Below, one piece after another: positions 53,656-63,714 of a stretch of DNA of 64,000 bases. The DNA is taken from assembly GCA_951813625.1 (NCBI GenBank), contig CATOTS010000005.1, forward strand, positions 248,001 through 312,000, given 5' to 3'. The notes under the pieces were generated by a model. The model was not told the DNA's origin. It saw only the letters and a list, made by a program, of their open reading frames with translations, and searched no databases. This stretch comes from an uncultured Caldilineaceae bacterium. Lineage in GTDB: Bacteria; Chloroflexota; Anaerolineae; Caldilineales; Caldilineaceae. Every line of letters starts with the position of its first letter. Within the stretch, counting starts at the first letter, position 1. A program made the translations under genes and the position numbers.

Positions 53656-56600
53656 TCAGTCATCACAGGATGCGGGCAGCGTCACTTCGTTGAACAACTC
53701 TGTAACCAGCGCCTCGACAGTGGGATCGTATTCGGCGAGCGTGGTCTCTTCCTCCACCAGCGAATCCGGCACCGAACCCCAGACCCAGAACCACACCGCT
53801 TCGGCAAAATATTCAATGTCCTTTGATCGCGCGTACTGACCCGACCACAGTTCTCCGTTCAACATCACCTGGTATGCGGCTCCGAGACGGTCATTGAAGT
53901 CCTCTCCATTCGTCTGTTCCTCAGCCGCATAATGAGCCAAGTGCGCGAACTCGTGGACGAGAACATAGCACTTCGGATCCGATTCCGGCACGCCCGCTAT
54001 CCACCCGCCGGCACGCTTAATTGCAAAACCCAGCGGGTCGATTAACAGGTCGAATTCCGGCAACTGCACGACTTGGCCTTCCTCTTCATCGTGCTCATAG
54101 ATCGACACCTGGGCATTGTTGGCGGCGAGCGTGGTGAGCAAGTCGTCCTTGAGCGACGAAACCATACCGCTGACCACCCCGCGCGCCTCGATCATCCTCG
54201 CGTCCGAAACCTCGCTGGGAGCGACGATGATCACGCCGGCGACATCAACGTGTTTCTGATAGAAGATGTCAAGCCCCAGCGATGCCGGCGGCGGCGAAAA
54301 CTGCTGAGCCACAATCGCCGTATAGACCCGGTCCGACCAGTTCCCCCAAACGCCGTTCGAACCCTGGGCCCGGACCTGGTAATAGTAGTTTCTGCCGTCG
54401 GTCTGCACGGTGTGCGTGTAGCTTGTGCTGGTCAGCGTGCCCCCGAGCGCGCCCCACTCGCGGTCGAGGCTGTCCCATGCCCGCAACGCGTAGCCGGTCG
54501 CATCCGTCGCCGCATCCCAGCTCAGCGCGACCTGGCTGCCGGAGACCGTCGCCGCCAGGTTCTGGGGCGTGCCCGGCGGCGTCAGCGCCGCACTGTCCGA
54601 ACACGAAGGCAGATTGAGGCTGTTCAGATGGGTGGTCACGACGCTGTTCGAGCCCGCTGCAATCGCCCCGCCCGGCAGGCAAAGTCCGCTGTTCCCGCCC
54701 AGCGACAGCCGGGTCAGGTTGGTGAGCAGATTCAGATTCAGCACCGGCCCCGTCAGCTGATTGCTGCTCAAATCCAGGCGCGTCAGGTCGGTCAACAGGC
54801 TCAGGTCCATGATCTGGCCGCTGAACTGGTTATCGCCCAGGTCGAGCTTCTCCAGCTCTTTATTTCCGCTCAGGTCGGGCAGCGACCCGCTCAACTGGTT
54901 GTTTTCGGCCACCAACTCCCTCAGTTCGGTCTGCGCGCTCAGGTCCGGGAGCGATCCGGTCAACTGGTTGTCGCCGAGCGAAAGCACGCGCAGGTTGGTG
55001 AGCGCGCTCACACCCGGGATCTGTCCGCTAAAGCTGTTTGCGCCCAAATAGAGGTTTGTCAACAAGGTCAGCTTGCTCAGGTCCGGAATCTGCCCGCTGA
55101 GATCGTTGTTTTGAATGTAGAGATTTCGGAGACTGGTGAGCGCGCTCAGGTCCGGGACCGACCCGGTCAGTTGATTATAGTGGAGAATAAGGGTACTCAA
55201 ACCGGTCAGGGCACTCAGGTTTGGCAGCGACCCACTCAGATCGTTGGTCGCGAGGTTCAAATTGTACAGGTTGGTGAGCGCGCTCAGACTGGGAATCGAA
55301 CCGCTCAAATCATTGTTCGAGAGGTTCAGTTTGGACAGGTTGGTGAGCGCGCTCAGACTGGGGATCTGCCCGCTCAAATTATTGTTCGAGAGGTTCAGTG
55401 TGTTCAGGTTGGTGAGCGCGCTCAAATCGGGGATTGTGCCGCTCAAATCGTTGCTATACAGGTACAGACCCCTCAGGTTGGTGAGAGCGCTCAGACTGGG
55501 GATCTGCCCGCTCAAATCGTTGAAGCCCAGTAGCAGATATTCCAGGTTGGTGAGCGCGCTCAAATCCGGTATCTGCCCGCTCAAGTCATTAGCTTGAATT
55601 GACAGATATTCCAGGTTGGTGAGCGCGCTCAGGCTGGGGATCGAGCCGCTCAAATCGTTGCGATCCAGGTTCAGATACTCCAGTCCGGTCAGGGCGCTCA
55701 GGTTCGGGATCGTCCCGCGCAGCCCGTTGTCTTTAAGATTTAAATCGGTAACGCGCCCGTTCCCGTCTGTGGACACGCCGTACCAGGTCGAGACCGGTTC
55801 CTGGCTCAGCCAGTTGGTCTTGTTGGTCCAGTTGGCGCCGTCGGTGGCGTTGTAGAGCGCAACCAGCGCCCCTCTGTCCGTGGTTGCAATCGTCGTTGTG
55901 CCTGTAATCGTCGCTGTGGCCGTAGGCGTGGCTGTGGCCGTGGCCGTAGCGGTAGTCGTAGGCGTGGCCGTAGCTGTAGCTGTAGGCGTGGGCGTGGGAT
56001 CTGAACAGTAGAACAGACCAAGCCGGTCCAAGTCTTTGTTGGCTACATTGCGCAAGACATCGGGAATGCATCCGCTCAGTCCATTGCTCGCGAGGTAGAG
56101 GTGCGTCAGGTTGTCGAGGTCGCCCAGTTCGGCCGGAATCGAGCCGCTCAACTCGTTGTGGCTCAGGAACAATGATTGCAGCGAGTCGAGGTTGCCCAAC
56201 TCGGAAGGAATCGACCCGCTCAGTTCATTGATGTGGAGCACGAGCATGGTCAGGTTGTCGAGGTTGCCCAACTCGGAAGGAATCGAGCCGGTCAGGTCGT
56301 TTTGGCCGAGCTTCAGCACTTTGAGCGAGCTTACACTGCCGAGTTCGGACGGGATCGAGCCGCTCAGCTGGTTGTTGGTGAGATACAGGTTTGTCAGCTC
56401 TTGAAGGTTGCCGAGTCTTGCGGGGATCGAGCCGCTCAGCTGGTTGTTGCCGAGCGGCAGGAATCTCAGGTTGTCGAGTGCGTCGAGCGATGGCGGGATG
56501 GTGCCGCTGAGAACGTTGCCGGGAAGGCTGATGTGGGTGACGTTGCCGTCTGAGTTGGTGGTGATGCCGTGCCAGTCGCCGATAGGCTCCTGGCTGAGCC

Positions 56601-59600
56601 AGTTGGTGTTGTCTGTCCAGTTAGCGCCGTCGGTGGCGTTGTAGAGCGCGACCAGCGCCTCCCTGTCCGTAAGAGTGCTGCCCTCAACCGTGGCCGTCGG
56701 CGTGGGCGTGTCAGTTGGCGTCGGCGTGATTGTCGCAGTGTTGGTAGGCGTAGGCGTCGCTGTAGCGGTCGGTGTATCAGTCGGCGTCGCGGTCGCGGTT
56801 GGCGTGTCGGTTGGATCGGAGATCGGCGGGTCAGCCGCGGCCGGCGCTTCGATCGAAAGCGTCAAATCGGTCGGCGCGCCGCCGTCGTAATTCTGCACGC
56901 GCAGCACGATGTGGCCGCCCGTCGGCACGTCGACCGTGACCTCCTCGTCGCCGTCAGAGCTCCGGTCCTGGTCGTCCCAGGCGCTGCCGCGGTTGTCCTT
57001 GCCGTAAAGATCGAAGTCGTGGCCGGTCGGCGACGCGTCGGTCGTGATCGTCCATTCACCAGCGCGGTTGCCGACGTCCCAACGGAAGTACTTCGACTGC
57101 CGCGCCCGCAAGTCGGCGACGACGCTGCGTATCGAATGTGCGGTCACGCCGGTCGGGTCGCTGACAATGTACGGGTCGGACTCGGTTCCCGACCCGCTGG
57201 ACATCATGGCCTCCGGCGTGGCAGTGGGTGTTGGCGTGTCGGTCGGTGTCGCGGTGGGCGTGTCGGTCGGTGTCGCCGTTGGCGTATCCGTCGGTGTCGC
57301 GGTGGGCGTATCGGTCGGTGTCGCGGTGGGCGTGTCGGTCGGTGTCGCCGTTGGCGTATCCGTCGGTGTCGCGGTGGGCGTATCGGTCGGTGTCGCGGTG
57401 GGCGTGTCGGTCGGTGTCGCCGTTGGCGTATCCGTCGGTGTCGCCGTAGGTGTGTCCGTCGCCGTTGCCGTGGGTGTATCGGTCGGTGTCGCGGTGGGTG
57501 TATCCGTCGGCGTTGCAGTCGGGGTATCGGTCGCAGTCGCAGTCGGAGTGTCTGTGGGGGCGACAGCCCGCACCGTCTCTTCAGAGCGGTTGGACAGCGG
57601 CTTGCTGCCGGCGGTGCAGATGCTCCCCTCTGCTGTGCACAGGCTGGTGGCCGGCAGGATGATCCACACATCCGCGCCCGCATCCGGCTCAACTGTGAAC
57701 TGCCACAGGTCGCTGCGGCTGTCCACCTGCTCGGCCCCGGTAACTTTCCCCCCGGTTAGGAGCAGGGCATGGTCGCGCAGGTCGGCAGCGCTGGCATCGA
57801 TAGCTTCGCTGAAGGCAACGCGGAAGCTGAAAGCCACACCTGTATGGCTCGCCGGCACATCTTCAAAACTCGCGGTCAGGCCCGGCGTGGCTGTGGGTGT
57901 TGCGGTTGCCGTATCAGTCGGCGTTGGTGTAGCGGTGGCCGTTGGGGTGTCGGTCGCCGTCGCCGTCGGTGTGTCAGTCGGTGTTGCCGTGGGTGTGTCG
58001 GTTGGATCCGAAACCTGCAGCGCCGGCGGTTCGATCGACAGCTTCAGGTCGGTCGGCGCGCCGCCGTCGTAATTCTGCACCCGCACCACAATGTGGCCGC
58101 CCGCCTGCACGTCGACCGTGACCTCCTCGTCGCCGTTCCAGCTGCGGTCCTGGTCGTCCCAGCTGCTGCCCTGGTCATCCCTGGCGTAGAGGTCGAAGTC
58201 GTGGCCGTTCGGCGACGCGTCGGTCGTGATAGTCCATTCGCCGGCGCGGTTGCCCACGTCCCAGCGGTAGTAGACCGACTGGCTTCTGCTCAGGTCGGCC
58301 ACGTGGTCGAGAATCGATTGCGCGCTCACGCCCGCCGGGTCGCTGATGATGAACGGGTCGGAAGAACTGCCCGACCCGCTCGACGTGAACCCTTCAGGCG
58401 TTGCCGTCGCGGTCGGCGTAGATGTAGTTGTCGGCGTCGGCGTGGCAGTGGCGCAATCGGGCAGGCCCAAGCTTGCCAGGTCGTTCTGCGCCCGCAAATT
58501 GACCCCAATTGGAGGAATACATCCGCTAAAACTGTTGCCGGCGAGGTATAAGCTGCTCAGGGTTCTGATGTCGAGCAGAAAGGCCGGGAAAGCGCCAGTC
58601 AACTGGTTGTTGATGAGATAGAGTGTCTGCAGGGTGGAGCTATCCCCCAGGCCGGTCGGGATCGTTCCCGTCAGCTGGTTTTCATGGAGATGGAGATACT
58701 TCAGCCTGCCAAGGCCGCCCAACTCCGACGGAATCGACCCGCTCAACTGGTTGTTGTCGAGAAGCACGGTTTGCAGGTTGTCAAGACCGCCCAGTTCGGA
58801 CGGAATCGTCCCGCTCAGCTGGTTAAAGGAGAGTTCCAGGCGTACCAATTCTCCAAGGTTTCCCAGTTCGGAAGGGACCGTCCCGGTCAGCTGGTTTGCG
58901 GAGAGGTCCAGAAGCCGCATATGGTCGAGGCTGCCCAGAAAGGCGGGAACTGTTCCGCTCAACTGACTGTTCTCTAGAGTCAGCATCTGCAGGTTGTCTA
59001 GATCGCCCAGTTCCGCGGGGATGCCGCCGCCCAACGGGTTGTTGCCCAGAGTCAATGCCAGCAGCTTTTCGAGGCCGCCCAGAGCGGAAGGAATCGTCCC
59101 TGTCAGCTGGTTGGAGGCGAGGTTCAAATACTCAAGAGAGCCGAGGTCTCCTATAGCGGCAGGGATCGTCCCGCTCAGCTGGTTGTGGTCGAGGTACAGG
59201 TCTTCCAGTTTGTCGAGGTTGCCCAGACCGGCTGGTATCGTCCCATTCAGCTGGTTGTTCCTGAGCCTCAATTCCGTCACGCGGCCGCTGGCGTCGGTGG
59301 TGACGCCGGACCAGCTCCCGAGCGGTTCCTGGCTGAGCCAGTTTGTCCTGTTGGTCCAGGTGGCGCCGTCCGTTGCATTGTACAGCGCGACCAGCGCCGC
59401 CCTGTCCGTGGCCGCGCTCCTCTCTGCAGTGGCCGTGGGTGTCGGAGTCTCAGTGGCCGTCGCTGTGGGCGTAGGCGTCTCCGTCGGCGTCGCGGTTGAA
59501 GTCTCCGTCGGTGTCGGCGTGTCCGTCGCCGCAGACGCGACGTCAGCCCGCACAATCTCGCTCCAGTCGCCTGAACCGTCGCCAAAACGCGCCCGCACCT

Positions 59601-60507
59601 TCACCTTGTAGCGCACGCCCTCGTCCAGACCGGTTATCGTATACGAGTTTGTCGCGGGGAAGGCGTTGCCGGAACTGTCGGTCCACGTCTTGAAGCCCTC
59701 GTCCGTCCGCGCCCATTTCAGCCGGTAGTCCGCCGGCGTCTCCTCCGGCGCATCCCACGTCACCTCCAGCACGCCGGCCTGGTTGCTCACAAGCCGTACC
59801 GCAGCAATCGAGCGGTCGTCCCCGGGCGTTGGCGTCGCAGTCGCCGTGGGGGTATCGGTCGGTGTCGGAGTCGCAGTCGGCGTATCAGTCGGCGTGGCCG
59901 TAAACGTCGGAGTTGCTGTCGGGGTATCAGTCGGTGTCGCCGTGGGCGTGGCCGTCGCTGTTGCAGTATGGGTCGGCGTGGCCGTCGGTGTATCAGTTGG
60001 TGTCGCTGTCGGCGTGGCCGTAAACGTCGGCGTGGCGGTCGGCGTCGCCGTAAACGTCGGTGTTGCAGTGAATGTCGGCGTATGCGTCGGTGTCGCTGTC
60101 GCCGATGCCGCTATGTCCGCCTCAACCTGCTCGCTCCAGGCCCCGGGCCGGCCGTCGCCGGTCCCCTGGTAGCGGGCGCGCACTTGCACCTTGTAGCGCA
60201 CGCCTTCGTCCAGCCCGCTGACCGTATAGGAATTGGTCGTGGGGAAGGCGTTGCCCGAAAGGTCGGTCCAGGTCTTGAAGTTATCGCCGACCCGCGCCCA
60301 GCTCACGCGGTAGTCTACCGGCGTCTCCGTCGGCACGTCCCAGGTTATCTCAAGCTCGCCCGGCTGCGTGCTCTCCAGCGCCAGGTTATGGACCGCCTTC
60401 ACGTCCTCCTGCGCCGAGGCATCGTCCACCGCCGACAGCAGCGCAAGGCATACCGTCAGCAGCGCCGCCGCCAGCCAGGCGAAAAGGACTTTGGAGAACG
60501 AAGACAT
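53656..60507 (-). CDS. Giant secreted LRR/FN3/PPC protein with C-terminal lethal-factor-like zincin
   Basis: 2,283 residues. Signal peptide ([19 protein letters not shown]...ASA, cut near residue 32), FN3 domain, TPTATPT linker, second FN3, linker, LRR block 1 (about 10 repeats), PPC-like domain, linker, Ig-like domain (about 57.6-57.9 kb), long TPTDTPTA linker, second PPC-like domain, LRR block 2 (about 6), LRR block 3 (about 17 repeats of SALTNL type), third FN3, and a C-terminal metalloprotease-like domain. That domain has [10 protein letters not shown] (HEFAH at 53941-53955) and [13 protein letters not shown]: a Tyr, then 7 residues on, a Glu at +47 from the first His. Anthrax lethal factor has H686, Y728 and E735 in the same pattern. 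The protein is likely secreted and binding plus proteolytic. An in-frame ATG at 60576 lacks a signal-peptide context. Confidence 0.88.
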   Translation of the reverse strand: MSSFSKVLFAWLAAALLTVCLALLSAVDDASAQEDVKAVHNLALESTQPGELEITWDVPTETPVDYRVSWARVGDNFKTWTDLSGNAFPTTNSYTVSGLDEGVRYKVQVRARYQGTGDGRPGAWSEQVEADIAASATATPTHTPTFTATPTFTATPTATPTFTATPTATPTDTPTATPTHTATATATPTATPTDTPTATPTFTATPTDTPTATPTPTDTPTATATPTPGDDRSIAAVRLVSNQAGVLEVTWDAPEETPADYRLKWARTDEGFKTWTDSSGNAFPATNSYTITGLDEGVRYKVKVRARFGDGSGDWSEIVRADVASAATDTPTPTETSTATPTETPTPTATATETPTPTATAERSAATDRAALVALYNATDGATWTNRTNWLSQEPLGSWSGVTTDASGRVTELRLRNNQLNGTIPAGLGNLDKLEDLYLDHNQLSGTIPAAIGDLGSLEYLNLASNQLTGTIPSALGGLEKLLALTLGNNPLGGGIPAELGDLDNLQMLTLENSQLSGTVPAFLGSLDHMRLLDLSANQLTGTVPSELGNLGELVRLELSFNQLSGTIPSELGGLDNLQTVLLDNNQLSGSIPSELGGLGRLKYLHLHENQLTGTIPTGLGDSSTLQTLYLINNQLTGAFPAFLLDIRTLSSLYLAGNSFSGCIPPIGVNLRAQNDLASLGLPDCATATPTPTTTSTPTATATPEGFTSSGSGSSSDPFIISDPAGVSAQSILDHVADLSRSQSVYYRWDVGNRAGEWTITTDASPNGHDFDLYARDDQGSSWDDQDRSWNGDEEVTVDVQAGGHIVVRVQNYDGGAPTDLKLSIEPPALQVSDPTDTPTATPTDTPTATATDTPTATATPTPTDTATATPTATPGLTASFEDVPASHTGVAFSFRVAFSEAIDASAADLRDHALLLTGGKVTGAEQVDSRSDLWQFTVEPDAGADVWIILPATSLCTAEGSICTAGSKPLSNRSEETVRAVAPTDTPTATATDTPTATPTDTPTATPTDTPTATATDTPTATPTDTPTATPTDTPTATPTDTPTATPTDTPTATPTDTPTATPTDTPTATPTDTPTATPTDTPTATPTDTPTPTATPEAMMSSGSGTESDPYIVSDPTGVTAHSIRSVVADLRARQSKYFRWDVGNRAGEWTITTDASPTGHDFDLYGKDNRGSAWDDQDRSSDGDEEVTVDVPTGGHIVLRVQNYDGGAPTDLTLSIEAPAAADPPISDPTDTPTATATPTDTPTATATPTPTNTATITPTPTDTPTPTATVEGSTLTDREALVALYNATDGANWTDNTNWLSQEPIGDWHGITTNSDGNVTHISLPGNVLSGTIPPSLDALDNLRFLPLGNNQLSGSIPARLGNLQELTNLYLTNNQLSGSIPSELGSVSSLKVLKLGQNDLTGSIPSELGNLDNLTMLVLHINELSGSIPSELGNLDSLQSLFLSHNELSGSIPAELGDLDNLTHLYLASNGLSGCIPDVLRNVANKDLDRLGLFYCSDPTPTPTATATATPTTTATATATATPTATATITGTTTIATTDRGALVALYNATDGANWTNKTNWLSQEPVSTWYGVSTDGNGRVTDLNLKDNGLRGTIPNLSALTGLEYLNLDRNDLSGSIPSLSALTNLEYLSIQANDLSGQIPDLSALTNLEYLLLGFNDLSGQIPSLSALTNLRGLYLYSNDLSGTIPDLSALTNLNTLNLSNNNLSGQIPSLSALTNLSKLNLSNNDLSGSIPSLSALTNLYNLNLATNDLSGSLPNLSALTGLSTLILHYNQLTGSVPDLSALTSLRNLYIQNNDLSGQIPDLSKLTLLTNLYLGANSFSGQIPGVSALTNLRVLSLGDNQLTGSLPDLSAQTELRELVAENNQLSGSLPDLSGNKELEKLDLGDNQFSGQIMDLSLLTDLTRLDLSSNQLTGPVLNLNLLTNLTRLSLGGNSGLCLPGGAIAAGSNSVVTTHLNSLNLPSCSDSAALTPPGTPQNLAATVSGSQVALSWDAATDATGYALRAWDSLDREWGALGGTLTSTSYTHTVQTDGRNYYYQVRAQGSNGVWGNWSDRVYTAIVAQQFSPPPASLGLDIFYQKHVDVAGVIIVAPSEVSDARMIEARGVVSGMVSSLKDDLLTTLAANNAQVSIYEHDEEEGQVVQLPEFDLLIDPLGFAIKRAGGWIAGVPESDPKCYVLVHEFAHLAHYAAEEQTNGEDFNDRLGAAYQVMLNGELWSGQYARSKDIEYFAEAVWFWVWGSVPDSLVEEETTLAEYDPTVEALVTELFNEVTLPASCDD
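57209..57560 (-). repeat. TPTDTPTA linker minisatellite
   Basis: Contiguous 24-bp units, each encoding TPTDTPTA, with an exact 72-bp higher-order period (57281, 57353, 57425). Length variation by slippage would keep the frame. An antisense open frame across it (GVSVGVAV repeats) is a shadow. Confidence 0.9.
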
Positions 60508-61140
60508 CCGCTTCACTGCCAAACCGGCTACTTCCTCTTGCTCGAGGGTGGATTCCCCTCCGCCATCTGCATGCAAAAAAAGCCCGCACTCTTTATGACG
60601 AATTCAAATCCGATATGTTCTTGGGCGCAATCGTTGCCAATCAGGAAAACGCATGCCCGCGGTCGAAAACACGGCCGCGAGCCTCTACTTACATTCCTGT
60701 AACGCGGCAGATTCGGCAGCGCGCGTCAAACCGGCTTCGACCCGGCCAATGCTGTTAGCTGAATTGTAAAGAGATAGGGGGGCTTCCGCCGCGATGGTCA
60801 CGCTCTCCCGGGCGGGAGAGTAAGCACCCCCCCCTCAAGACCATGTCCCGAAAGGCGAAGGGGTGATTTGTGACCGGCAACTCGTCGATAATGAGCCATG
60901 AGGCGGATAGGATTGAATGCCGACGATGATTGCGAAATGCCAATTTATTGAAAGTGTGACCAACTTGTAACCGATCAGCGATAGCTTGTCAAGTCCGACT
61001 TCAATGCTTGAAGGCTGCGAAAGCGGCGCGCGCTGGCACCTCTGTTCATACTTTAGTTGACATAAAGCCCTAGTGGTCAGTGGCCAGTTGCCGGCAACGT
61101 CAAGGGCTCTATCCACGAATTTGCACGAATCTCCACGAAG
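60508..61140. other. Intergenic region upstream of the giant LRR gene
   Basis: About 630 bases with no gene recognised. It should contain the LRR gene's promoter, and it includes a CACGAA triplet near 61114-61139. Confidence 0.5.
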
Positions 61141-61320
61141 AACGTCAACTGCGGTGGCCAGGAACTGCAACGTCAGCGGCTACGGCTTAAGCCACGAAGC
61201 TGCACGAATCTCCACGAAGAACGTCAACTGCGGTGGCCAGGAACTGCAACGTCAGCGGCTACGGCTTAATCCACGAAGCAGCACGAATTTCCACGAAAAA
61301 CGTCAACTGCGGTGGCCAGG
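61141..61320 (+). repeat. 79-bp tandem repeat with CACGAA triplets
   Basis: AACGTCAACTGCGGTGGCCAG starts recur at 61141, 61220 and 61299 (79-bp period). Each unit holds three CACGAA hexamers at 10-bp spacing. It is related to the 88-bp repeat at 53010. Confidence 0.85.
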
Positions 61321-61330
61321 AACTGTCGGG

Positions 61331-61558
61331 GGTGATGCTCTCCGGTCGAACGCGCGATCGGCTGGCTACGCGCACACACGGTCGTATAGGCACGCAGGCG
61401 CTGGCGACGCGCTGGCGACGCACACACACGGCGGCGGGGGAAGAGGTGTCAGGGGGGCGTTGCGGGGGGAGTCCCCCCGCACAAGGGAGGGCCGCAGGCC
61501 CGACCGTCCAGAACTGCAGTAGCCAGTGGCCAGTGGTCAGTTGCCAGGAACTGCAGGG
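61331..61558 (+). repeat. Dispersed repeat copy R5, first 228-bp tandem unit
   Basis: Starts GGTGATGCTCTCCGGTCG and carries the double-hairpin core at 61457-61508. It is followed directly by a near-identical second unit. Confidence 0.88.
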
Positions 61559-61740
61559 GGTGATGCTCCCCGGTCGAACGCGCGATCGGCTGGCTACGGG
61601 CTCACACAGTCGCATAGGCACGCAGGCGCCGGCGACGCGCTGGCGACGCACACACACGGCGGCGGGGGAAGGGGTGTCAGGGGGGCGTTGCGGGGGGAGT
61701 CCCCCCGCACAAGGGAGGGCCGCAGGCCCGACCGTCCAAA
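61559..61740 (+). repeat. Dispersed repeat copy R6, second tandem unit
   Basis: GGTGATGCTCCCCGGTCG at 61559 and the double-hairpin core at 61685-61736, exactly 228 bases after R5. It looks like a recent local duplication. Confidence 0.88.
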
Positions 61741-61813
61741 AGGAATCAGGGAAGCGTGATTTTCTCCACTGCCAGGTAATGGGCTGATGCAAGGTTGTTG
61801 CTGGTGTAGATGT

Positions 61814-62647
61814 TCAAGTTCGCCGCCTGATTTCCCACAGTTCAACAACGAGGTCGGAGGGAAAGCCGCTGGGGTCGAAGTCTTCGGTCTCCCTGGCATC
61901 ACAATCGACGCGGGCGAATAGCTCCTCGATGGTGCGAGAGGAGTGATGCTGGGCTTCGCCCGTGGTTTGGTAGAGATAGACGGCGGAAGGCAGGATTACC
62001 GGGTGTCCCATCTCGTAGAGCGCGTAGGCGGGAAGGCCATTTGTCAGGGCAGGGAGCAGACTGGCTGCAGGTTGTTCGATGCTGCGGCCGGCGCGCTCAA
62101 TGTGCACATCGAAGCGGAAGGCGAAATGTGTGCGCAGGTAGCCTTCGGCGTGGAGGAAGCTGCCGACCCGCCGAATTGCGCTCTCGAGGCGGGTGAAGTC
62201 GCTTGCGGATGACAGAGCCAGGGGAAGGTCCAGTGTAAGAAGATTTGCAAGCTGGGCGAAGAACCGTGCGCCGACTCGCGCGGTGAATTGGCGGCGCGCC
62301 GCGCTCAGGCTCTTTCCGCTGTGCCGCGCAGAAAGGGCTTTGAATGCGGAGCGGAAGAATGCGTAGGAGAGTGCATCGAATTCGCCAGAATAAAGCATTT
62401 CAAGGTCACTTTGGCGGCAAAACGAACCGGCGAGGGTGGGCCGCGCCTCCCTGGCATAGACCAGCTGGATGTACTCGTCGACAGTCTTCTGGACGGTGGG
62501 CAGGTCGTTCTCCGGATCAGCGAGCAGACACCATTGTTCGGAGATGGCGCGGGCCATCATGGTCAGAAGAGGGCGGCCGAGGGGCCACCAGTCCTGATAG
62601 TCGGGATAGGGATGCTGAGCGACGACGGCGGCCAGGTTGGAAGACAT
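61814..62647 (-). CDS. Hypothetical protein
   Basis: 277 residues; AAGGAGCCGGCTAC precedes the ATG at 62647, which is preferred over an upstream in-frame start at 62692. It is helical and Ala/Leu/Arg-rich, with no signal peptide or membrane helix. Features include a mid-protein SSASDFTRLESAIRRVGSF segment and a C-terminal HHSSRTIEELFARVDCDARE stretch. I do not recognise the family. It diverges from an amino-acid ABC importer. Confidence 0.65.
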   Translation of the reverse strand: MSSNLAAVVAQHPYPDYQDWWPLGRPLLTMMARAISEQWCLLADPENDLPTVQKTVDEYIQLVYAREARPTLAGSFCRQSDLEMLYSGEFDALSYAFFRSAFKALSARHSGKSLSAARRQFTARVGARFFAQLANLLTLDLPLALSSASDFTRLESAIRRVGSFLHAEGYLRTHFAFRFDVHIERAGRSIEQPAASLLPALTNGLPAYALYEMGHPVILPSAVYLYQTTGEAQHHSSRTIEELFARVDCDARETEDFDPSGFPSDLVVELWEIRRRT

Positions 62648-62718
62648 GTAGCCGGCTCCTTCTTTCGGATCTGGTTTTGCGCGAACAGCCACACGCTATA
62701 GTATTAATGCGACAGGTT

Positions 62719-62744
62719 AGAGAATTCAGATAAGAGAATTCAGA
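62719..62744 (+). promoter_or_regulatory. Direct repeat AGAGAATTCAGA x2 in a divergent promoter region
   Basis: Two 12-bp copies at 62719 and 62733 (14-bp period), between the divergent hypothetical gene and the binding-protein gene. They are placed to act as an operator. Confidence 0.45.
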
Positions 62745-62784
62745 CTCACGACGAATTGTACCTGAATCAGTAAGGAGTTGCCCC

Positions 62785-63681
62785 ATGAAGACGCTTCTAC
62801 CCGTACTCTTGCTATTTGTTGTCCTGGCCGGCGCGTGCGTGGCGCCGGCGACGCCCGCAGCCTCGCCCGCCAACGACTCTGGGGCGGCAGCGGAGCCGGT
62901 CGACCTGCTGGCCGAAATCATGTCGCGGGGCTCGATCTGGATTTCGACTGACCCGAACTATGCCCCGCAGAGCTTTCTGGACGAGAGCGGCAACTTCCAG
63001 GGTTTTGACGTGGACGTTGCCATGGAGATCGCTGAAAGACTCGGTGTCGAGGTTGAGTTTGTGACGCCGGACTGGGACTTGATCACGGCGGGCAACTGGG
63101 GCGACCAGTGGGATATGAGTGTCGGTTCGATGACCGTTACGACTTCCAGGCAAGAGATTCTCGATTTCGCCTTGCCGCCCTACTATTACACGCCGGCCCA
63201 GTTCGCTGCGGTGGACGGCTCGGGCGTGGATACTCTGGAAGACTTGAACGGCCAAACGATCTGCGTTGGCGTTTCGACGACATACGAGTCCTGGTTGATG
63301 GGAGACATGGAGGGGCTGGGGCTGCCTGCGGCCAGTTTCTATGTGGACGCGCCTCCAGCGGACACTTCAATCATTCCGCTGACGGTGGATAACGATTGCG
63401 CGCAGCAGATTCAGGCCGGCCGCCATGAGTTTGCGGCGTTTCTGACATCGAACACGGTGGTTGAGGCGGCCATGGCAGAGGGCGTCCCGGTCCACAAGGT
63501 CGGCACGCCTGTCTTCTCCGAGAACCTGGCGGTAGCATTCGACAAGAGCGCGTCGAAGGACATCGCCCGCCTGGTTGAGAAGGTCAGCGGGATCATAGCG
63601 GCCATGCACGAAGACGGCACGCTCAGCAGCCTGTCGATGGAATGGTTCGGCGAAGACCTGACGATGGACCCGACACAATAG
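62785..63681 (+). CDS. Amino-acid-type ABC transporter substrate-binding lipoprotein
   Basis: 298 residues with TAAGGAGTTGCCCC before the ATG. The lipobox ends at Cys18 (VVLAGAC). GSIWISTDPNYAPQSFLDES and FQGFDVDVAMEIAERLGVEVEFVTPDWD are the family 3 (SBP_bac_3) signature; the Arg-Asp pair that grips alpha-amino groups is not obvious. It probably binds a polar amino acid or a related small acid. The downstream gene encodes the permease. Confidence 0.92.
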   Translation: MKTLLPVLLLFVVLAGACVAPATPAASPANDSGAAAEPVDLLAEIMSRGSIWISTDPNYAPQSFLDESGNFQGFDVDVAMEIAERLGVEVEFVTPDWDLITAGNWGDQWDMSVGSMTVTTSRQEILDFALPPYYYTPAQFAAVDGSGVDTLEDLNGQTICVGVSTTYESWLMGDMEGLGLPAASFYVDAPPADTSIIPLTVDNDCAQQIQAGRHEFAAFLTSNTVVEAAMAEGVPVHKVGTPVFSENLAVAFDKSASKDIARLVEKVSGIIAAMHEDGTLSSLSMEWFGEDLTMDPTQ

Positions 63682-63714
63682 AAAGGGCCGGGGCGGCCAG
63701 GACTTGGAGGGAAC

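Noticed and set aside
53389..53826. 145-residue plus-strand frame beside the LRR 3' end
   Set aside because: It is low complexity, runs through G-tracts and overlaps the LRR coding end antisense.
57044..58072. Plus-strand open frame encoding GVSVGVAV repeats
   Set aside because: It is the antisense shadow of the TPTDTPTA linker and of the PPC-like/Ig-like coding region; it has no ribosome site or domain of its own.
61141..61320. CRISPR-like regular repeats
   Set aside because: The repeat units are contiguous with no unique spacers, and no cas genes are nearby.
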